The notes beneath the pieces are model-generated. The model saw only the letters and a list, made by a program, of their open reading frames with translations, made no database searches and was not told where the DNA came from. The translations under genes and the position numbers were made by a program. A stretch of 11,997 nt of DNA, taken from the NCBI GenBank assembly GCA_020050895.1, contig JAGVJW010000286.1:1-11997 (forward strand), given 5' to 3'. This stretch comes from a bacterium. Lineage in GTDB: Bacteria > Bacteroidota > Ignavibacteria > Kapaibacteriales > Kapaibacteriaceae. How positions within the stretch are numbered: the first letter of the stretch is position 1; the number at the start of each line of letters is the position of its first letter. Below are positions 6,252-11,997 of the stretch, one piece after another.

Positions 6252-7358
6252 ATGAGTAAACAAACCGGAATGAAGGGCTTGAAACTTGAAGAGATTTTGC
6301 GTTCCTACTTTTTACGAGCAGGTTTCTTTGTTGTGAGGGGAGTACCTGTAGCGTATGATAAAGAAGATCTGACTGACGTCGATTTATGGTTGTATGAAAA
6401 GCCTATGGGAGCCACTAGACGCATAGAGATCGTCGACATTAAAGCGCGTGTGAAACCCAAAGCTGTTGAACGCTTGTTCTGGACGAAAGGCTTGGTTGAT
6501 GTTTTGGATGTTGATGGTGCTTACGTGGCGACTCCAGATGATCGTCCTGTTCTAAATAGGATCGCCGCTAAGCTCAAACTCGTTCTTATTACAGGGACGG
6601 ATCTCAGAAGAATCTCAGAGAGCCCAAGTGTACGTTTTTTGGATCGACTCACGGATGAGGATTTAGGGAGAGGGTTGGTTGAGATAGATCGACAACGCAA
6701 AGACAAGTATTACTCTAATATTCGCAAGCATATACTTGCAACGCTAGCGGATGGATTGGGTCCCGGCTCGTTGGTGCGCTGCTTGGAGTTGTTTTCAGAA
6801 CTCGCACAACGTGCGGCACAAGCATTTCCAAGTTCTGATGAGTCAATCATTGCAGGGCGCTTGACATATCTAAGTGCTTCACTTGCTTGTATTGCCTTGG
6901 ATTACATTAGTACACAAGCCGTGTTTAGGTCGATAGAAGAGAGACGGGCCCTATTGTTGAATGCCGTTAAACTGGGTGAAGCAGGAAGCCAACATGGGGA
7001 ACGTATATTCTCACTTGCAATGCAGATCATAGAAAGATATGTCGCAGGTGGTGCGAACACGGCGAGACAGGTACAAAAGCATATTCGTGAAGACCTCGAT
7101 AGGATACCGGCAGACATCATTGCAGACCAAGCAAGCAACATGCTAAAAGATGGGATGCTATTTACTATAGCGAGGGAACTCGAGAATAGTAGCTATTTAC
7201 AGCATTGTCCTAGTTTTGATCTGCTATCAGTGCCGACTAAATCAATGTTAGGTGCTTGCCTTGATTATGCAGGAATTAGCAGGCCGCAATTTGCGGCTGC
7301 TTGGGAGTCACAAAAGTCATCACCAAACGCGACGAGTACAGAGAAAACCAAACGTTGA
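6252..7358 (+). CDS. PD-(D/E)XK-type nuclease with helical C-terminal domain
   Basis: This is 368 aa, starting at the base after the upstream stop codon. The N-terminal ~110 residues follow the restriction-endonuclease-like order. A helix carries E13/E14 (LKLEEILRSYFLRAGFFVV), D42 and D44 lie in DLTDVDLW, and a strand has IEIVDIKAR with D62 and K64. R66 and the helix VERLFWTKGLVDVL follow, then VDGAYVAT. The spacing suggests an intact D...D-x-K site. Residues about 145-345 are almost entirely helical (KYYSNIRKHILATLADGL, then ELAQRAAQAF, ERRALLLNAVKLGEAG and ARQVQKHIREDLDRI), with no family I recognise. No ATPase or methyltransferase motif is present. It is translationally coupled to the winged-helix protein, which suggests a nuclease and its specificity or control partner. 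A defence role is inferred from the neighbouring MmeI-type system. Confidence 0.82.
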   Translation: MSKQTGMKGLKLEEILRSYFLRAGFFVVRGVPVAYDKEDLTDVDLWLYEKPMGATRRIEIVDIKARVKPKAVERLFWTKGLVDVLDVDGAYVATPDDRPVLNRIAAKLKLVLITGTDLRRISESPSVRFLDRLTDEDLGRGLVEIDRQRKDKYYSNIRKHILATLADGLGPGSLVRCLELFSELAQRAAQAFPSSDESIIAGRLTYLSASLACIALDYISTQAVFRSIEERRALLLNAVKLGEAGSQHGERIFSLAMQIIERYVAGGANTARQVQKHIREDLDRIPADIIADQASNMLKDGMLFTIARELENSSYLQHCPSFDLLSVPTKSMLGACLDYAGISRPQFAAAWESQKSSPNATSTEKTKR

Positions 7359-7444
7359 CAGAACTAGCTGAGAACTTGATGTCTATGTAGAAGGAATCCA
7401 CGTTGTCTGGCTCATGTGTTCTACTAATATTTAGCGAGTACCCG

Positions 7445-8185
7445 TTAGACGTTGACGAATCGCGATTCTCTAGTTTCGCATTCAAGGCCGTAGTCCTTGA
7501 GAGTATCTTTCCAAAGCACTTGCATGTGCCTTGACATTCGAGGCGAGAAGTAAACTTTTTCGATAAGTGTTTTCAAGGTTACTTGAATTGCTAAGCCATA
7601 TTTGTCACCGCTCGAAAGTGTTGCAAACTCATTGTCGTCTATTGTTATTATCATCCTCCATTCGTTTTCATAAGCAAGACTCTCATCCTTGTGCCAAAAC
7701 ATGTCATTGTCGGAGGGTCTGTTATAGATTGAGTAAACATGACGCGAGGTAAGTGGTAGATACTTTACTGGTCCGGCTTTTATCTTGTATTCACGAGTGT
7801 CAGTAAATATTGGTTTTGGCTTGTTATAGTACCAAGGGTCACTTTGAATAGCTATGCTGTCCATGCTGTTGCCGAACTGTAACCACATCGCTTGGGACTC
7901 CACATTGGACCGAAGCCAACAAGAGAGGAAGTTGAGGTGAGCGGATTTGCTATGATCTGATATCACATATGAGTCGTCAAAACCAGAAATTCTTTGCAGA
8001 TAACGCTGGCGATCAATGGATCGATACCTGCCTTCGAGCGCACGTTCAAATGCGGGACTCGCCGCTGATGCAAAATACAATTCGCCAGTTTGAAGCATGT
8101 GCAAGAATTTTGGTGCGTGCATATATCTCCAGATCCATCGTGAATGGTTAGTATTACCGAGTCTCTCGTTGAACTTTAGAGTCAT
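7445..8185 (-). CDS. DUF2971-like protein (second of a tandem pair)
   Basis: This is 246 aa. The layout resembles DUF2971 as I know it. It has an N-terminal 'residence' strand-helix (IWRYMHAPKFLHMLQTGELY), a central LNFLSCWLRS...SQAMWLQFG segment where DUF2971 has its 'CFS...MW..Y' signature (W101), a KYLPL strand, and HKDESLAYENEWRMI (165-179), matching the 'K...W.yE.E.R' signature. It ends with LIEKVYFSPRMSRH. The biochemical function of DUF2971 is unknown; members are often found in mobile and defence regions. ATG at 8185 overlaps the TAA of the upstream gene (TAATG), so translation is coupled. It has the same segment order as the preceding protein. Family confidence is moderate because the match is by motif pattern only. 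Confidence 0.72.
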   Translation of the reverse strand: MTLKFNERLGNTNHSRWIWRYMHAPKFLHMLQTGELYFASAASPAFERALEGRYRSIDRQRYLQRISGFDDSYVISDHSKSAHLNFLSCWLRSNVESQAMWLQFGNSMDSIAIQSDPWYYNKPKPIFTDTREYKIKAGPVKYLPLTSRHVYSIYNRPSDNDMFWHKDESLAYENEWRMIITIDDNEFATLSSGDKYGLAIQVTLKTLIEKVYFSPRMSRHMQVLWKDTLKDYGLECETRESRFVNV

Positions 8186-8949
8186 TAGACAACTTTTGGT
8201 TGACTTAAGCTAGACGGTAGGACACTAACATTCGGCAAGTACGTTATCACCTCTCTCTTTACCACGCCAAATATGAAATCGTCGAGATAAGGACTAATCA
8301 CAATTGCCTTAATTAGTTTGGTAGTGTCGACCTCTAAAAACTCTATGTCTCCAATGTTGTCCGTGCTTCTATCGTCAGATTTCACTCGCTGAACTGCGAC
8401 AACAACACTATTCTCAAACTGGAATCCGTTGTCCTGAACACAAAACAACGGAGCCATTCCATGTTCTTGTTCAAAGCAGAGGCTTACTACTATCGTATAC
8501 GGACCAGCATCGACATAATCAACTGTTTCAATTGATACGGTTTGAAGGTCGGTTTGCAGTATGCTATCTGATATCAGTACTGGGGTCGTCTCAATAGCAG
8601 CTACTACAGATCCTTTTTGTGCCGTGATCCATTGCACCTGTGACTCTGAAACCTCGCTTGAAAACTTAAATGCAAAAAAGTCCTTTGAGAATTCTTCTAG
8701 TGGTTGAAGAGGCATGTCCAACTCGGTATCATCAATACTTTCACGAGAGGCAACTACACGTATGGATTTGCCATCGTCATCAGCAAGCCACATGTTGTTG
8801 TACGAGAAGAGCTTGTGAACTTGCAAGCATGGTAGATGATGATACTTCAAAATGAATAGCAGATCAGTTAGCGTTAGATAACATCTGAGCATAGCATCTC
8901 GTTTAACCTTTGATGCAATGTTCACACTAGTTGTACTCTTGCCGTCCAT
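8185..8949 (-). CDS. uncharacterised protein, probably a divergent DUF2971-like paralogue
   Basis: This is 254 aa from ATG at 8949, 34 bp downstream of the MmeI-type gene and overlapping the next start as TAATG. I would not place it alone, but it parallels its neighbour. CYLTLTDLLFILKYHHLPCL matches the N-terminal strand-helix, and SSEVSESQVQW (97-107) matches its partner's LRSNVESQAMW. NGFQFENSVVVAVQR matches ESLAYENEWRMIITI, and LIKAIVISPYLDDF matches LIEKVYFSPRMSRH. It lacks the W-x-x-E-x-R basic residues of the classical signature, so it may be a degenerate or structural partner. No membrane segments or nuclease motif are visible. A two-subunit complex formed with its neighbour is inference. 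Confidence 0.68.
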   Translation of the reverse strand: MDGKSTTSVNIASKVKRDAMLRCYLTLTDLLFILKYHHLPCLQVHKLFSYNNMWLADDDGKSIRVVASRESIDDTELDMPLQPLEEFSKDFFAFKFSSEVSESQVQWITAQKGSVVAAIETTPVLISDSILQTDLQTVSIETVDYVDAGPYTIVVSLCFEQEHGMAPLFCVQDNGFQFENSVVVAVQRVKSDDRSTDNIGDIEFLEVDTTKLIKAIVISPYLDDFIFGVVKREVITYLPNVSVLPSSLSQPKVV

Positions 8950-8983
8950 TTGGAGCTTAGAAATGGTGTTTTGGAATGGGAAG

Positions 8984-11767
8984 TTAGAGTTGCTTTTTGG
9001 TATTTATTCGTTTGCTTTTATTGACCGCTTCCACTCCAAACCCCACCGTCAATTTCCTATAGATCTCAAACAAATACTCCACTCTCTCTCGCTCAGTTTT
9101 GAATGGCTCCTTGCGGTAACACAAGTCAACGGCTTTGTCCAGTGCTTGGTGTGCTTTTCGCAAATCAGCAGGCATTGTTGTCTGATGGTAAAGGTCTGCT
9201 AACGACTGACCGTGATGCGACGATCTAACTTGGAGCACTGCCTTTGCTTTTTCAATGACAGCTTCTTTCATCGTTTCGGTTGCATTCGCTGGCCAAGGGT
9301 AGTTGTTGTACACGAGGTCTTTCGAGTATCGATAATCTGACTTCAATCTCCCGCACACTTGGCGCACCCATGCCATGTGCATCGTGGATGACAAAACGCC
9401 AAAGTGATATTCAGTTGCATCGTGTATCATGAGATTCGAGTCACTGGTTACTATGTCATCTCCGACAAAGCCAATTGGAATGTACAATCGATTCTCACTC
9501 GAAACTCTTGGGCAAACAAAATAGTTGTGGTCAGGGTGTCTGGTGTCACGAAATTCCCACGGACGATCTGCATGCTCTCGTGTGGACGGAGCTATACTAG
9601 CAAGCCGAAACTGTTTGACTTCTTCAACTCGTTTCATAACGATTGGCATTTTTCGAAGCTCTGATGGTGCAATGCCTTTCATCCACAAGCAATATCTGTC
9701 AACGCTGTTAATAAACTCCCACGCTCCAATACACTTCTTAATGTACTGCGCTGCGATTGGCTCAGCCCGTACCAATTCATTTCTTTCGTCTGGAGTTAAC
9801 AGGAGATGTCCGCCATCAAGTGGCATGTTCCCAAACATCATGGCTGGAACATTGCAGACTGGAGAAGGGCGCGAAAGAATCAAAATCTGTTCGCCAGCCG
9901 TTAGATAACCGTTGATGCTCAAAACAACTTGTCGAACTGGATCGCCGTCGACGCTCTCGTAATCATACAGATACTTCGTGTCTCTGTCATAACAACCGAA
10001 GCCAACTATAACACAATGAACAGCTGCAACGCCTTTTCCTTCATTAGACCAACGGAATGTGCGATGAGCGAAATGAATCTTAATGCCATACTTCTGTGTA
10101 AAAAATTTCCAAAGAATCCCGACCTGTTCGCCTTGTGAAATCGAATTCGTAGATACGAACGCACACGTGATGTTGGTTCCGTGTATGAGCGCAGCAGCTT
10201 TCTGATACCAACCCGTGACATAATCCAGCACTCCTGATCCAGGTGTGTTTGAAAACAGTTTCTTGATTTGTGCACGCTGCTGTTCAATCATCATCTTCGA
10301 ACCAATGAACGGAGGATTTCCAAGAATGAACCATTGAGCATCGGCGTCAGTGTTGATCACCTCTGATTTCCAATTCAGTTCCAGCGCATCAGTATTGCGA
10401 ATTGTCGGACCGTCTGTAAGTGGCAGTCGAACGAAGTATCCACCAAACGCTTCTGCCATTTCAACATTCATCTGGTGATCCATCAGCCACAACGCGACTT
10501 CGGCAATGCGCGCTGGAAATTCTTCGATCTCGATGCCGTGCATTGCATGTACGGACAGACGCGATAAGGTCGATACGTCTGTCGATTGCAGGCCACGTCG
10601 CCCCTTGTTGCCTACTTTCTCAATTTGTTTAAGAATCTTGATTTCGAGGAGACGCAGCTCTTTATATGTTACCACAAGGAAGTTCCCACATCCACATGAT
10701 GGGTCGAGAAACCGCATATCGCTCATACGAGTGTGCAACGCACGCAGCATTGACTCGCTATTTTTGGATTTTTCGAATTCCTCAGTGAGTGCATCGAGAA
10801 ACAAGCCCGAGATAACCTTCAGGATATTTCTTTCGCTTGTATAATGGGCACCGATGTTCCGACGTTTCACCGGATCCATCACACTCTGAAACATTGCACC
10901 AAAAACCGCTGGACTTACGTTCGTCCAATCGAAGTATGCGCATTTCAAAAGAGCACCGCGTGTAGTGCTGTCAAAGGTTGGAATGGGAAGGGGCTCGGAA
11001 AACAGATCACCATTCACGTATGGAAACGACTTCAACTCGTCGTCGAGATTCGCATGACGCATGTCTTCAGGTGTGTTGAGTATCTGAAACAGAAGTGATA
11101 TCTGTGAACCAACGTCCAATCCATCTTCGCGCGTCTTTGAATCAATGAACGTGACAAACTGATCGCGGGGAAAAATGCCAGCATCGTCTGCAAACAAACA
11201 GAACAGTATTCGCACAAGGAATACTTCCAGTGGATGTCCTGTGTAACCGGAATCTTTGAGTGCATCGTGCAGATGCCCCATCAGTTCCGCTGCTTTAACG
11301 TTTACCGGATCTTCGTCGCGAAACTTGCGCTGAACATAACCCGAAATGAATCCGAACAGGTGGGTCTTCTCAGGAAGTTCTTCAAGCACAAACTCATCTT
11401 GGGTTTTCTCGTCGAGATCGTATAGGCGAATTCTGGCGAAATCGGAAACGATAACGTAGCGCGGCAACTGTTCGGCTGTAAGGCCGGGGAAGTAGTCGAG
11501 CGCTTGCATGAATGCTCGGTCAAGATCCTTACCTCGAGACTTGTGCTCAACTATACAAACGCTTGGCCAGAACAAGTCGATGTAGCCAGCCTTACTGCCA
11601 GCCTTCATTACAAGTTTTTCATACCTCGCAATCTGCCGTCGGTTCTGTCCGAAGACTTGAAAGAACGCATCCCAAAAGGTTTTGGCTTCCGCATCCTCGG
11701 ATGATTCGTCCTTCCACTGCTGAACGAACTCAACCGACCTTCGCCTAATCTCAGATAACGATAACAT
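8984..11767 (-). CDS. MmeI-family (type IIG/IIL) single-chain restriction-modification enzyme
   Basis: This is 927 aa from ATG at 11767; MmeI is 919 aa. The start is chosen because MLSLSEIRRRSVEFVQQWKD matches the family N-terminus. Upstream in-frame GTG 11857, ATG 11842 and ATG 11830 would add non-homologous residues. The nuclease domain has D64-x9-E74-H-K76 (IDLFWPSVCIVEHKS), the spacing of MmeI's D-x9-E-x-K. A helical linker is followed by GAHYTSERNILKVI (about 306, motif X), FLDPSCGCGNF (353-363, SAM-binding motif I), GIEIEEFPARIAEVALWL and LGNPPF (482-487, motif IV of an adenine-N6 MTase). The rest, about 500-927, covers the target-recognition and C-terminal domains, including YRYSKDLVYNNYPWP. 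Family members methylate one strand and cut about 20 nt away. All key residues are present, so the gene looks functional. The target sequence cannot be read. It leads the operon with the two DUF2971-like genes. Confidence 0.93.
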   Translation of the reverse strand: MLSLSEIRRRSVEFVQQWKDESSEDAEAKTFWDAFFQVFGQNRRQIARYEKLVMKAGSKAGYIDLFWPSVCIVEHKSRGKDLDRAFMQALDYFPGLTAEQLPRYVIVSDFARIRLYDLDEKTQDEFVLEELPEKTHLFGFISGYVQRKFRDEDPVNVKAAELMGHLHDALKDSGYTGHPLEVFLVRILFCLFADDAGIFPRDQFVTFIDSKTREDGLDVGSQISLLFQILNTPEDMRHANLDDELKSFPYVNGDLFSEPLPIPTFDSTTRGALLKCAYFDWTNVSPAVFGAMFQSVMDPVKRRNIGAHYTSERNILKVISGLFLDALTEEFEKSKNSESMLRALHTRMSDMRFLDPSCGCGNFLVVTYKELRLLEIKILKQIEKVGNKGRRGLQSTDVSTLSRLSVHAMHGIEIEEFPARIAEVALWLMDHQMNVEMAEAFGGYFVRLPLTDGPTIRNTDALELNWKSEVINTDADAQWFILGNPPFIGSKMMIEQQRAQIKKLFSNTPGSGVLDYVTGWYQKAAALIHGTNITCAFVSTNSISQGEQVGILWKFFTQKYGIKIHFAHRTFRWSNEGKGVAAVHCVIVGFGCYDRDTKYLYDYESVDGDPVRQVVLSINGYLTAGEQILILSRPSPVCNVPAMMFGNMPLDGGHLLLTPDERNELVRAEPIAAQYIKKCIGAWEFINSVDRYCLWMKGIAPSELRKMPIVMKRVEEVKQFRLASIAPSTREHADRPWEFRDTRHPDHNYFVCPRVSSENRLYIPIGFVGDDIVTSDSNLMIHDATEYHFGVLSSTMHMAWVRQVCGRLKSDYRYSKDLVYNNYPWPANATETMKEAVIEKAKAVLQVRSSHHGQSLADLYHQTTMPADLRKAHQALDKAVDLCYRKEPFKTERERVEYLFEIYRKLTVGFGVEAVNKSKRINTKKQL

Positions 11768-11997
11768 CCAACAATTTACTCTTAAACGGCGGTTTGGAGC
11801 GAGCGTAGATAACGTGTTTGATTCTTTCATCGGCGGTAACATGGCCGTTTGTCGCACAGCACCTCGCTACTGTGACACCCCAAATGGGTTGTTGCCCCAT
11901 GAACTCGACTAGCAAGGCAATTTAGCCTCGCTATGAGTAGCGTGTTGAGCATTTACTATTCCCAATTGCAGCGCTCACTGCTTTTCGTAGACAGATA
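11768..11997. other. upstream region of the MmeI-type operon
   Basis: No gene was found here apart from the possible N-terminal extension of the restriction enzyme up to 11857. The stretch probably carries the promoter of the minus-strand operon. It holds the hairpin pair at 11911-11942. No clear -10/-35 or strong ribosome binding site is visible. Confidence 0.4.
11911..11942. promoter_or_regulatory. overlapping alternative hairpins in the MmeI-gene leader
   Basis: AGCAAGGC (11911-11918) pairs imperfectly (7 of 8) with GCCTCGCT (11925-11932). CGCTA (11929-11933) pairs perfectly with TAGCG (11938-11942). The arms share bases, so the two folds exclude each other. On the minus strand TAGCGAGG recurs about 60 bp downstream (near 11866-11873). 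This could be an attenuator or repeated operator ahead of the restriction operon. No promoter was identified, so the function is conjectural. Confidence 0.3.

Noticed and set aside
9525..9908. 127-codon plus-strand frame inside the MmeI-type gene
   Set aside because: It lies opposite the target-recognition region of a clearly homologous gene; its composition is that of an antisense shadow.
8984..11767. BREX PglX methyltransferase instead of an MmeI-type enzyme
   Set aside because: The protein has an N-terminal D-x9-E-x-K nuclease and MmeI-like length, and no other BREX gene is nearby.

Overview
The window comes from a bacterium of moderate GC content (about 45 percent by eye). Most starts have no strong Shine-Dalgarno sequence. 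Together with a DUF559 remnant beside GC-rich dispersed repeats, this is loosely suggestive of the Bacteroidota/Chlorobiota side of the tree. The sequence does not settle the taxon. No rRNA, tRNA, integrase or transposase was seen.

Layout. Bases 1-720 are the 3' part of a beta-CASP metallo-beta-lactamase-fold RNase-like gene. It converges on a LigT/ThpR-type 2H RNA phosphodiesterase (764-1351, minus). A block of 38-bp tandem repeats, each with a perfect hairpin, separates that gene from a lone putative restriction-type nuclease (1479-2720, minus) with a helix-hairpin-helix-like segment and a PD-(D/E)XK-like C-terminus. Bases 2721-4985 are an eroded zone. It holds a broken DUF559 nuclease fragment, three related GC-rich repeats, a strong orphan hairpin terminator, an intact NUDIX hydrolase (3455-3892) and a broken thymidylate-kinase-like gene directly after it.

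The second half looks like a defence island. A tightly coupled two-gene unit on the plus strand (4986-7358) encodes a protein that looks like tandem winged-helix modules and a PD-(D/E)XK nuclease with a long helical C-terminus. I recognise neither as a named system, and this pair is the best candidate here for an undescribed system. It converges on a minus-strand operon (11767 down to 7445). That operon starts with a full-length MmeI-type single-chain restriction-modification enzyme with a D-x9-E-x-K nuclease motif, a DPSCGCGNF SAM motif and an NPPF motif. Two small proteins follow, apparently distant DUF2971-like relatives of each other, with start and stop codons overlapping as TAATG.

How the genes may work together. 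The MmeI-type enzyme should modify and cut DNA by itself, so the two downstream proteins may be accessory or independent effectors. The winged-helix/nuclease pair would be a sensor or DNA-binding protein with its nuclease. The lone nuclease, the DUF559 remnant and the broken kinase suggest repeated gain and decay of accessory genes. Roles in defence are inferred from protein families and clustering and are not shown by the sequence.
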